From assembly GCA_023427925.1 (NCBI GenBank), contig JAEYZS010000213.1:1-7176 (forward strand): 7,176 nucleotides of DNA, in the 5' to 3' direction. The position numbers and the translations under genes were made by a program. The DNA is from Pseudomonadota bacterium (lineage in GTDB: Bacteria; Bdellovibrionota; Bdellovibrionia; Bdellovibrionales; JAEYZS01). The notes under the pieces are model-generated. The model was not told the DNA's origin. It saw only the letters and a list, made by a program, of their open reading frames with translations, and searched no databases. Below are positions 1 through 5,010 of this stretch, one piece after another (the first letter of the stretch is position 1; every line of letters begins with the position of its first letter).

Positions 1-2
1 GT

Positions 3-704
3 CTTGGAGCTTTGACAGCCCATTTGAGTGAAAATATAGGAAATGGATACTGTATTGAGATTTCTAACGAAGCCAATACACTTCATCGAAAACTTTTTCC
101 CGAAATAAAATATGGATTTAAAAATAATTCTCGTTCTGCTTCAGTGGATTTAATGGCATTTTCCTATGTATTAACCGAGCTTCAAGATTTGCCACAAGAA
201 GCCTGGAGAACCGAAGCTCTCTTTATTGTAGAGCCGTCTACGCAAGAAGATGGGCGAAGGCTTATGCACTTGAGACAAAGACTTATTGATAAGGGCTTTT
301 CAATTTGGGGTCCCTGCACCCATCATGAGAACTGTCCTCTTCTCTCTCATTCAAAAAAAGATTGGTGTCACGATCGTATCCATCTTCGAATGCCAGAATG
401 GTTTTTAGAAATTGAAAAGCATCTTAAATTCAAAAATAGAACGGTGACATTCTCCTATCTTCTCGCACGCAAAACTCCAGTTGTAAGAACGTCAACTCCG
501 CAGGCAAGGGTCGTAGGCGATATGCTTGAGGAAAAAGGTAAAACGAAAACGATGATTTGTCGTAGAGAAGAACGAGAATTTTTGAGCTGGCTTAAAAAAG
601 ATAAGATAGATATTCGACTTCACCGTGGGGATCTGTTGAATATCGATTTCCCCACGGAAAAGAAAGGCTCTGAAGTTCGCATTAGTTCTGAACGCAAGGA
701 TTAG
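3..704 (+). CDS. Rsm22-family small-ribosomal-subunit methyltransferase-like protein (C-terminal part; 5' end outside window)
   Basis: The reading frame is open to the left edge. The first codons (Leu-Gly-Ala-Leu-Thr-Ala-His) look like the end of a SAM-binding glycine motif, so the TTG at 12 is probably not the true start. Numbering from that TTG gives 230 residues. Family hallmarks are a Cys-rich knuckle CTHHENC-PLLSHSKKDW-C (C102, C108, C119), the following TFSYLLA segment (146-152), and a late cysteine, MICRRE (C183). In Rsm22/METTL17 four conserved cysteines bind an iron-sulfur cluster; that is family knowledge, and here I see only the matching cysteines. Rsm22-like proteins act on or help assemble the small ribosomal subunit; methyltransferase activity is assumed from the fold. 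The 3' end overlaps the convergent gene by 23 bp and no strong terminator is seen between them. Family assignment is secure; substrate is unknown. Confidence 0.85.
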   Translation, partial: LGALTAHLSENIGNGYCIEISNEANTLHRKLFPEIKYGFKNNSRSASVDLMAFSYVLTELQDLPQEAWRTEALFIVEPSTQEDGRRLMHLRQRLIDKGFSIWGPCTHHENCPLLSHSKKDWCHDRIHLRMPEWFLEIEKHLKFKNRTVTFSYLLARKTPVVRTSTPQARVVGDMLEEKGKTKTMICRREEREFLSWLKKDKIDIRLHRGDLLNIDFPTEKKGSEVRISSERKD

Positions 705-1602
705 GCGTTTGCACGTAGCCTGACCTCTTAAACGCTATTGATGGAATCACACTCCACTGATCTGTGCTATGCTCACCGTCGGCTGCTCCTAATGGACCAC
801 AGCCGGAAGCAGAGTCAGCATTGCGAACACTTTTCCAAGCTAGTCTAAGGGCAATATGTTCTCTTGGCCCTTGATAGTAATACAACTCAGACGGGATTTG
901 AGTAGTGTGGTCGAGATAGATTGCCTTTGATGTGCATTTGGTCTGTGTTGCGTGTTGTCCATCGTTATCAATGATTGTTTTATAAGAGTTGTCGGAGTCT
1001 AAAACTTTTAAAACAGCGCCATCGTCGGATTCAATTGCGATGTGGTAATAGCCGGCTTTCATATGTATAGGCAACGTTAATGTATAGTTTAATTTTAAGC
1101 CGAAGTATTCAATAAGGGTGTTGCCTTGACCGTCCTGTAAGACATCACCGTTTAAATTGTAGAACCCTTGATTGAAGCGTCTTTCGGGCACATTGATGTT
1201 ATTTAAGAAAATACTTACGACATCACCGTTAGAATTTCTAACAGGATTGGCATGAGTTGCATATTTTACTGCAGACTTAGGATCGTTCTGTTTATTGGAA
1301 GTGAAGATTGATCCTTGTATGCCATAGCGTGCTTCATCGCCGTCATCTTCGCCAAGTCCACCGCAAACTACGGTATCTTCCGGAGGAAGTTCTGTTTCAA
1401 TTGGATCAATAACAACATCAGGTGAAGGGTTAGTGTCTTCATCTGGGTTGGAATCATTAGAAATGGGTTCGATACCTACAAGTCCTTCAGTGTTCGAGCT
1501 AAATTTCATTGAGTTCTGAACCTGTCCGCAGTTTTGGTAACCTAAAAATAAAAAAGACACGGCTATAACTGAGACAGTAGAATTGCGGGTACACTTATTC
1601 AT
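682..1602 (-). CDS. Secreted PA14-like domain protein, probable lipoprotein
   Basis: 306 residues. A hydrophobic N-terminal segment (residues 9-21) ends in GYQNC-G (C25). This resembles a lipoprotein signal but lacks the usual Gly/Ala/Ser at -1. A low-complexity Asp/Pro/Glu-rich linker follows (about 45-78). Residues 92-258 look like a PA14 domain: YGIQGSIF at the start, GYYHIAIESDDGA at 185-196, IIDNDGQHA at 210-218, and a final PREHIALRLAW strand. PA14 domains are beta-sandwiches that often bind carbohydrate, and the SDDG loop is typical. The exported part has four more cysteines (80, 223, 268, 303), enough for two disulfides. The ATG is supported by GGAGG at 1610-1614 (minus strand), 7 bases before the start. 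The gene appears monocistronic. An adhesin or glycan-binding surface role is inference; the ligand is unknown. Confidence 0.8.
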   Translation of the reverse strand: MNKCTRNSTVSVIAVSFLFLGYQNCGQVQNSMKFSSNTEGLVGIEPISNDSNPDEDTNPSPDVVIDPIETELPPEDTVVCGGLGEDDGDEARYGIQGSIFTSNKQNDPKSAVKYATHANPVRNSNGDVVSIFLNNINVPERRFNQGFYNLNGDVLQDGQGNTLIEYFGLKLNYTLTLPIHMKAGYYHIAIESDDGAVLKVLDSDNSYKTIIDNDGQHATQTKCTSKAIYLDHTTQIPSELYYYQGPREHIALRLAWKSVRNADSASGCGPLGAADGEHSTDQWSVIPSIAFKRSGYVQTPNPCVQN

Positions 1603-1640
1603 AGATGATCCTCCACTCCCATATATTCTCGGTCTAAGAC

Positions 1641-1671
1641 AGCATAGCCTTTAGTCGTGTTCGTATGTCAA
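1641..1671 (-). promoter_or_regulatory. Candidate promoter for the PA14-like protein gene
   Basis: On the minus strand a perfect TTGACA (1666-1671) is followed after 19 bases by TATGCT (1641-1646), about 40 bases upstream of the start codon. The -35 box is consensus. The -10 box matches four of six positions and the spacer is 2 bases longer than ideal, so this is a moderate candidate. Confidence 0.4.
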
Positions 1672-1753
1672 AATGAGATGAAATGATTTTATGAGATCCA
1701 TAAGTTTTTATTAAAGCCTTGAAACTATTGGTGATTACCAAAAGTGTAAAAAA

Positions 1754-1784
1754 TTGTCGGGCTCTTTAAAAAAATTAATATATT
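1754..1784 (+). promoter_or_regulatory. Candidate promoter for the ECF sigma factor operon
   Basis: TTGTCG (1754-1759) and TATATT (1779-1784) are separated by 19 bases within an A/T-rich stretch. If used, transcription would start near 1791 and the RNA would carry the whole hairpin cluster at 1807-1886. A short inverted repeat, TTGGT-GATT-ACCAA (1728-1741), lies just upstream and could be an operator. A self-recognised ECF promoter is an alternative I could not identify. Confidence 0.3.
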
Positions 1785-1806
1785 TATTAACCTTAAGTCC
1801 AAGGTC

Positions 1807-1886
1807 GAGGGTCTTATCGACGGCAGGCTAAATTGCCGGGACCCTCTGAGAGACGGTGTGGTGGTAACAACACGAAGTTTACTCAG
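1807..1886 (+). promoter_or_regulatory. Structured 5' leader of the sigma factor operon (two abutting hairpins)
   Basis: Hairpin 1 pairs GAGGGTC (1807-1813) with GACCCTC (1840-1846). Inside it CGGCA (1821-1825) pairs with TGCCG (1834-1838). Hairpin 2 starts where hairpin 1 ends: TGAG (1847-1850) pairs with CTCA (1882-1885), enclosing GTGT-g-GT / AC-a-ACAC (1856-1862 with 1867-1873) around a GGTA loop. The octamer GGTAACAA occurs in the hairpin 2 loop region (1863-1870) and again at 1886-1893. The element ends 18 bases before the Shine-Dalgarno GGGGG (1904-1908) of the sigma gene. It matches no riboswitch class I can recall. It may be a regulatory leader, a protein-binding RNA, or chance pairing. 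Confidence 0.4.
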
Positions 1887-1914
1887 GTAACAATGACCAA
1901 AAAGGGGGAAGTCA

Positions 1915-2532
1915 ATGGTTCAAACAGATGGGGTGCTAATAGAGAGTGCCAAATCTGGGGATAGTAACGCGTTTTCCAACTTAGTGATAAAGCATCAACA
2001 GAGTCTTCTAAGATTATGCATGAGATTTACGAGTTCTCAGGATTTAGCAGAAGATATCGTTCAGGACACGTTTGTTAAAGCTTACCGAAAGCTTGCAACA
2101 TTTGAAGGGAGATCATCTTTTAAAAGTTGGTTGTTTCAAATCGCAATCAACACAGCCAAAAATAAGTTAAGAGCAACACGAGATACTGTGAATATAGATA
2201 ATGTTCAAATCTCGATTGGTGGCCTAACGACGGAAGGCATAGAAAGAGAAGGTTTGCGCACAATGATCAGAGAATTCGTTGATGAATTACCTGATAAGCA
2301 AAAAATGGCGTTAACTTTAAGAGTGTATGATGATTTGAGTTTTAAAGAGATCGCAGAGATTATGGAATGCCCATACGATACTGCGAAGGCTAATTATAGA
2401 CATGGGTTGATGAGTATAAAAAAGAATATAGAAAAAAGAAATCTTATCGACCAATTAAGGGAAGCATCCCATGAATCAAATCCTGAGCTTGCTGATATAG
2501 GCATGGCTCAGCTAAGAGAGGTAGAATTATGA
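1915..2532 (+). CDS. ECF (RpoE-like) RNA polymerase sigma factor
   Basis: 205 residues. Sigma region 2 spans about 20-88, with the typical DLAEDIVQDTFVKAYRKL helix (43-60) followed by F-x-G-R-S-S-F-K-S-W-L-F-Q-I-A-x-N. Region 4 spans about 120-170: LPDKQKMALTLRVYDDLSFKEIAEIM, then the DNA-reading helix PYDTAKANYRHGL. There is no region 1 or 3, as in group 4 (ECF) sigma factors. A 35-residue C-terminal tail (171-205) extends past the usual end. The ATG follows GGGGG (1904-1908) at a 6-base gap. The stop overlaps the next gene's ATG (ATGA, 2529-2532), so the two are translationally coupled. It directs RNA polymerase core to a stress or envelope regulon; the target genes are not known. Bdellovibrio has published RpoE-like sigma factors, but I cannot say which this matches. 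Confidence 0.93.
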   Translation: MVQTDGVLIESAKSGDSNAFSNLVIKHQQSLLRLCMRFTSSQDLAEDIVQDTFVKAYRKLATFEGRSSFKSWLFQIAINTAKNKLRATRDTVNIDNVQISIGGLTTEGIEREGLRTMIREFVDELPDKQKMALTLRVYDDLSFKEIAEIMECPYDTAKANYRHGLMSIKKNIEKRNLIDQLREASHESNPELADIGMAQLREVEL

Positions 2533-2795
2533 GAGCGAAGTTAGAAGAATACTTGTTAGATTTTGTTGAAAACGAATTGTCCGCCGCAGAGGCCGCGAGT
2601 GTGGCCGCTGAGATTCGGGGGTCGGCCGCCTTAAGAGCAGAGCTTGCTAATCTGGAGGCAGTTAGGGCAGAAATTAAAAATGCAGAAGCCGCCACTAAGG
2701 CCGCAGCATATAAAGCGGTAGACTTTGCTAACTTACACGCCAAAATTATGCGTCAAATTGATCCAAGTTTTGATGCAGCTGTAAAAAAAAACTAA
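2529..2795 (+). CDS. Small anti-sigma-factor-like protein (cysteine-free, soluble)
   Basis: 88 residues, coupled to the sigma gene by ATGA, with GAGAGG (2516-2521) 7 bases before the start. The N-terminus (LEEYLLDFVENELSAAEAA, then a helix and LRAELANLEAVRAEI) follows the pattern of the N-terminal sigma-binding domain of zf-HC2-type anti-sigma factors (Y-x-D-G-E-L-S-x-x-E), but lacks the zinc-binding His/Cys residues. There is no membrane segment. It is 27% alanine (24 of 88) and predicted to be almost wholly helical. Position and pattern suggest it binds and restrains the upstream sigma factor in the cytoplasm; this is inference. Codon choice is locally GC-rich, with Ala-Ala pairs nearly always beginning GCC. 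The gene ends in a run of nine A (2783-2791) just before the stop. Confidence 0.65.
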   Translation: MRAKLEEYLLDFVENELSAAEAASVAAEIRGSAALRAELANLEAVRAEIKNAEAATKAAAYKAVDFANLHAKIMRQIDPSFDAAVKKN

Positions 2796-2888
2796 AAGGT
2801 TCCGGAAAGCTCACGTTGAAGTTGTTAAATATTCCACAATCTCCAATTAACCTGACCTAGGTCCGTAAAGTCCAATACAAATGTCCCG

Positions 2889-2929
2889 ATAAATAAAACG
2901 AAGGTTGAGTAGACTTTCGTTTTATTTAT
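2889..2929 (+). terminator. Rho-independent terminator of the sigma/anti-sigma operon
   Basis: A 16-base arm (2889-2904) pairs with 2914-2929 through one G-U wobble, with a 9-base loop (TTGAGTAGA), and is followed by further T residues to 2933. The A-rich left side and T-rich right side make it potentially bidirectional. About 90 unassigned bases lie between the anti-sigma stop and the hairpin. Confidence 0.8.
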
Positions 2930-2935
2930 TTTTAA

Positions 2936-2976
2936 CTGGCACAATCTGTAACCCTAAAGCGTATCAAGATTGTCAG
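2936..2976 (+). other. Possible leader stem-loop upstream of the small lipoprotein gene
   Basis: CTG plus ACAATCT (2936-2938, 2941-2947) pairs with AGATTGT plus CAG (2967-2976), leaving a 2-base bulge (GC) and a 19-base loop. It lies between the terminator and the Shine-Dalgarno AGGGAGG (2986-2992). It could be part of the leader RNA or an operator. The evidence is the pairing alone. Confidence 0.25.
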
Positions 2977-2997
2977 AGTTAAGAGAGGGAGGATTGT

Positions 2998-3234
2998 ATG
3001 AATAAGTTTTTAGCATCATTTCTGGTATTGGCGGCGGTTTCAACTGCTTGCGCATCTTCATCTACATACAAGGTCGAGGGTTCCAGAGAAGTGGCAAAGG
3101 CGGAAGTCGACACTCGAAGCTCTGATTCAAGAGTTCAAAAGGTGGAGCGACCCGAGTCTTTAAAGGGAGATTCTCCTGCTTATAAAAGACATCAAAACTT
3201 TAATAAGCACATTGACCGTCACTATAATAAGTAA
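2998..3234 (+). CDS. Small lipoprotein of unknown function
   Basis: 78 residues. A signal sequence with the lipobox VSTA-C (C18) is clear, so the mature protein is a 61-residue lipid-anchored peptide. Residue +2 is Ala, which in Gram-negatives usually permits outer-membrane sorting. The mature part is hydrophilic, rich in Lys, Arg, Ser and Glu, with no recognisable domain, and ends in a basic, His-containing tail (YKRHQNFNKHIDRHYNK). A strong Shine-Dalgarno AGGGAGG (2986-2992) lies 5 bases before the ATG, consistent with high expression. The gene stands alone between two terminators. I do not recognise a family; a structural envelope role like other small abundant lipoproteins is only a guess. 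Confidence 0.75.
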   Translation: MNKFLASFLVLAAVSTACASSSTYKVEGSREVAKAEVDTRSSDSRVQKVERPESLKGDSPAYKRHQNFNKHIDRHYNK

Positions 3235-3247
3235 TTACTGATTTACG

Positions 3248-3281
3248 AAAAGGATGTCCTACAGAGTTAGGATATCCTTTT
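3248..3281. terminator. Bidirectional terminator between the small lipoprotein and aminopeptidase genes
   Basis: A 14-bp stem (3248-3261 with 3268-3281, one G-T wobble) with a 6-base loop (CAGAGT). The stem begins with AAAA and ends with TTTT, so each strand reads hairpin then U-run. It serves both convergent genes and overlaps the last codons and the stop of the minus-strand gene (stop at 3259-3261). Confidence 0.75.
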
Positions 3282-4278
3282 CAGGATCCTTTGATTTTTC
3301 CAAAGCTCTCACTGCTTTTATAAAGCTCTTCATGTCGCCAAACTTCTCATAGGCTTTTTCAAACTTCGATAAATCATTAACATACGTTTTGTAACCCAAA
3401 AGAATTGCGTTATTGAGCTTTAACTTTTTAAAGAAGTCATACTTTTGAGTCTTAAACTTAATTTTTGAGAACTTCTCTTGGATTTGAGAAAGTCTCTTCT
3501 CTTTTTCATCAAGAGTGATATTGCCTTGTTTGGATTTATACCATTGTTCGAGATCTTGTACTTCTGTGGTGATGAACTGAGAAAACAGAAGCTCGTCTTC
3601 GTTTTGTGACTTTATAAGCTTAAGCGTCGGGGAGTCTTCGCCTTCGATTTTCTTGTAATAAAGTTCGGTTCCTCTGTTTCCAATAAATGTTGCAAGCTGC
3701 TCATTAAAATCAGCAGTGCTCTTTATGAATAAAGTCGTGTGAGTGGTCTCATGAATAATTAAATTTACAAGATCAGACTCTTGATAATCCATCATAGAAG
3801 ACAGGACCGGATCCTTGAACCATCCCAGAGTGCTGTAAGCTCGAACCCCTCTTACAAAAGTATCAAATCCTTTTTGTGTAAACTCTTCGGATTCCTTTTT
3901 GGCATCAGCTTCGACGAAATACCCTTTGTAAGGAACACTCCCAACGATGGGAAATTTCCAAAGATGATATTTCAGCTCAAAAGGATAAGCCACTTGAACA
4001 ATATAAGTAACGTACTTCCTATCCAAATTGACAAAGGTGGTATAGTTCGAAGATTTCTTGAGTCCCAATTCATTTTCAGAAAAATGTTTTACTTCCAAAA
4101 CTCGTCGAAGTTTCAACTTCCGTTCTTCCGAAAGATTTTCTCCTTTAATATATTCCTCGATCTCCTCTTGATTCTTAATCAGAAGAGCCTGGTGATACCC
4201 CGACTTCAAAATATAACTCATCTGGCACCCAGAAGAAATCACCACAACAAACCCAAAAATCAAAACACTCTTAATCAT
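3259..4278 (-). CDS. Predicted zinc aminopeptidase lipoprotein (COG4324 / DUF2265-type)
   Basis: 339 residues. The N-terminal hydrophobic segment ends in ISSG-C (C18), a lipoprotein signal. The family signature is strong: WKFP-IVGSVPYKGYF (107-121), then AYSTLGWFKDP (147-157), then the metallopeptidase motif HETTH (176-180, HExxH), and FNEQLATFIGNRG (191-203), where E193 is the likely third zinc ligand. The family is annotated as predicted aminopeptidase; its natural substrate is not established. The C-terminal 120 residues are Lys/Glu-rich and helical. The protein likely acts in the periplasm or on the inner face of the outer membrane, trimming peptides. The ATG has no good Shine-Dalgarno; the bases upstream are the arm of the inverted repeat at 4290-4365, only 11 bases away. 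Divergent from the beta-barrel gene. Confidence 0.9.
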   Translation of the reverse strand: MIKSVLIFGFVVVISSGCQMSYILKSGYHQALLIKNQEEIEEYIKGENLSEERKLKLRRVLEVKHFSENELGLKKSSNYTTFVNLDRKYVTYIVQVAYPFELKYHLWKFPIVGSVPYKGYFVEADAKKESEEFTQKGFDTFVRGVRAYSTLGWFKDPVLSSMMDYQESDLVNLIIHETTHTTLFIKSTADFNEQLATFIGNRGTELYYKKIEGEDSPTLKLIKSQNEDELLFSQFITTEVQDLEQWYKSKQGNITLDEKEKRLSQIQEKFSKIKFKTQKYDFFKKLKLNNAILLGYKTYVNDLSKFEKAYEKFGDMKSFIKAVRALEKSKDPEKDILTL

Positions 4279-4308
4279 CGTTAAGATTAAAAGGTGAGCC
4301 GCACCTTT

Positions 4309-4337
4309 TGTCTAGCTTTGCATCATAATTAACGCAA
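4309..4337 (-). promoter_or_regulatory. Candidate promoter for the aminopeptidase gene, mirror image of the plus-strand one
   Basis: On the minus strand TTGCGT (4332-4337) and TAGACA (4309-4314) are 17 bases apart. The symmetry of the repeat places it exactly opposite the plus-strand candidate. Both boxes are weak; the argument rests on spacing and symmetry. Confidence 0.3.
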
Positions 4338-4346
4338 AACTATACA
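4318..4346 (+). promoter_or_regulatory. Candidate promoter for the beta-barrel gene, inside the inverted repeat
   Basis: TTGCAT (4318-4323), 17-base spacer, TATACA (4341-4346). Transcription would begin near 4353, inside the right-hand dyad. The boxes are weak matches but the spacing is ideal, and the mirrored pair on the other strand has the same geometry. Confidence 0.35.
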
Positions 4347-4365
4347 AAAGGTACGGCTCACCTTT

Positions 4366-4395
4366 AGGAGATAGTTTGATATGATGGAAGAATGA
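4366..4395 (+). promoter_or_regulatory. Shine-Dalgarno plus four-codon leader ORF coupled to the beta-barrel gene
   Basis: AGGAG (4366-4370) is 21 bases from the barrel ATG, too far to serve it directly, but 10 bases from an ATG at 4381. That ATG reads Met-Met-Glu-Glu and stops at 4393-4395, overlapping the real ATG (4392-4394) as ATGA. Reinitiation after the leader could drive the main gene. Alternatively GGAAG (4386-4390), 1 base from the start, is the weak ribosome site. Confidence 0.3.
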
Positions 4396-4937
4396 GAAAG
4401 TTGCTTCTGTTCCCATTATTCCTTCTGCTTTTTTCTTTGCCGGTGCAAGCTGGATACTTTGAAATCGGTGCCTCAGGTAGTTACCGTAAAACATCATATG
4501 ATGAAAGTAACTTTCTTGTTTATCGCAGTGGAACTGCATCAGTGGCTTATTATTTTTGGGAATTGTCTGCACTTGAAGTTAGCTATACAAAATCCAGACA
4601 AGACGAAATTCGCACAGAGTATGAGTCGAGATCGTTTATTACGTTTTATGGAGTGGACTTGATTTTTAGTTTAGCCTCTCGCAAATCTTTATTTCAACCA
4701 TACATTAAAGTGGGTGTTGCTCATCAAAATAAAACAGGATCTTACAAGCAGTCTGGCACGGTGAATACGCTGCCTGAAATTGAGGGCTGGGCTCCTTCTG
4801 CAGGTGTAGGCTTTAAGATTATCATTGGTCAACACGTCGCTATCAAAACAGGGATAGATGTGTGGTCATCACCATTAAGCCAAGATAAAGTTTCCTATGA
4901 CTATGCAGGAAGAATGGGTCTATCGTTTTTGTTCTAA
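4392..4937 (+). CDS. Outer-membrane beta-barrel protein (small, eight-strand type)
   Basis: 181 residues. A textbook signal peptide ends PVQA (cleavage after residue 20). The mature part is alternating polar/hydrophobic strands with Gly and aromatic residues (FEIGASGSYRKTSY, TASVAYYFW, SALEVSYTKS, FITFYGVDLIF, YIKVGVAHQ, APSAGVGFKIIIG, VAIKTGIDVW). It ends in GRMGLSFLF, with the C-terminal Phe that the BAM machinery recognises in barrel proteins. Length fits an OmpW/OmpA-like or OMP_b-brl eight-strand barrel. An in-frame stop at 4377-4379 and the signal peptide fix the start at 4392. It is divergent from the aminopeptidase gene, and both promoters seem to lie in the shared inverted repeat, so the two may be co-regulated. 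Ligand or pore function cannot be told. Confidence 0.85.
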   Translation: MRKLLLFPLFLLLFSLPVQAGYFEIGASGSYRKTSYDESNFLVYRSGTASVAYYFWELSALEVSYTKSRQDEIRTEYESRSFITFYGVDLIFSLASRKSLFQPYIKVGVAHQNKTGSYKQSGTVNTLPEIEGWAPSAGVGFKIIIGQHVAIKTGIDVWSSPLSQDKVSYDYAGRMGLSFLF

Positions 4938-4955
4938 GAAGTCGACGCACTGTTT

Positions 4956-4984
4956 TTGCTTTTAAAATCTCTTCATGCTAAATT
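4956..4984 (+). promoter_or_regulatory. Candidate promoter for elbB
   Basis: TTGCTT (4956-4961), 17-base spacer, TAAATT (4979-4984), with TG one base before the -10 box (extended -10). It lies 26 bases upstream of the start codon. No clear terminator is seen for the preceding barrel gene, so read-through into elbB is also possible. Confidence 0.4.
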
Positions 4985-5000
4985 TGTATCACTAATAAAT

Positions 5001-5005
5001 GGAGG
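5001..5005 (+). promoter_or_regulatory. Shine-Dalgarno that fixes the elbB start
   Basis: GGAGG sits 5 bases before the ATG at 5011. An upstream in-frame ATG at 4999 would place this site inside the coding region, so 5011 is the better start. Confidence 0.85.
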
Positions 5006-5010
5006 ATCAA

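Larger units (their letters stand above)
4290..4365. repeat. Long inverted repeat (32-bp arms, 12-base centre) with nested palindromes
   Basis: Arm 4290-4321 pairs with 4334-4365 at 29 of 32 positions; mismatches are 4302/4353, 4312/4343 and 4316/4339. The centre is 4322-4333. The outer part of each arm is itself a dyad: left AAAAGGTG-N5-CACCTTTT (4289-4309), right the same with one G-to-A change. The element fills most of the 113 bp between two divergent start codons. It can be read as a paired operator of a shared repressor, as a REP/BIME-like or MITE-like insertion, or as an RNA hairpin. The sequence alone does not decide, but the symmetry is far beyond chance. Confidence 0.9.

Noticed and set aside
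691..735. AACGC / GCGTT / AAACGC inverted repeats at the convergent 3' ends as a terminator
   Set aside because: The stems are only 5-6 bp, have long loops and no U-run.
1800..1812. 13-base direct repeat CAAGGTCGAGGGT shared with 3069-3081
   Set aside because: A single 13-mer match is near chance level in 7 kb, and one copy is inside a coding region.
1893..1964. Alternative ATG at 1893 upstream of the sigma gene
   Set aside because: It is in another frame, has no ribosome site and stops after about 23 codons inside the sigma gene.
2854..2863. Perfect palindrome GACCTAGGTC downstream of the anti-sigma-like gene
   Set aside because: Ten-bp palindromes are expected several times by chance, and it is not placed near a start.
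2937..2951. TGGCAC resembling the -24 box of a sigma-54 promoter before the small lipoprotein gene
   Set aside because: The matching -12 position reads GTAA instead of TTGC, so the essential GC is missing.
3781..4284. Open frame on the plus strand opposite the aminopeptidase
   Set aside because: It is antisense to a gene with clear family motifs, lacks a ribosome site and has no recognisable protein features. The open frames opposite the anti-sigma-like gene (2444-2743), the barrel (4312-4572) and elbB (5371-5634) were rejected for the same reason.
4492..4503. Perfect 12-bp palindrome CATCATATGATG in the barrel gene
   Set aside because: One or two perfect 12-bp palindromes are expected by chance in a window this size, and it lies in coding sequence.
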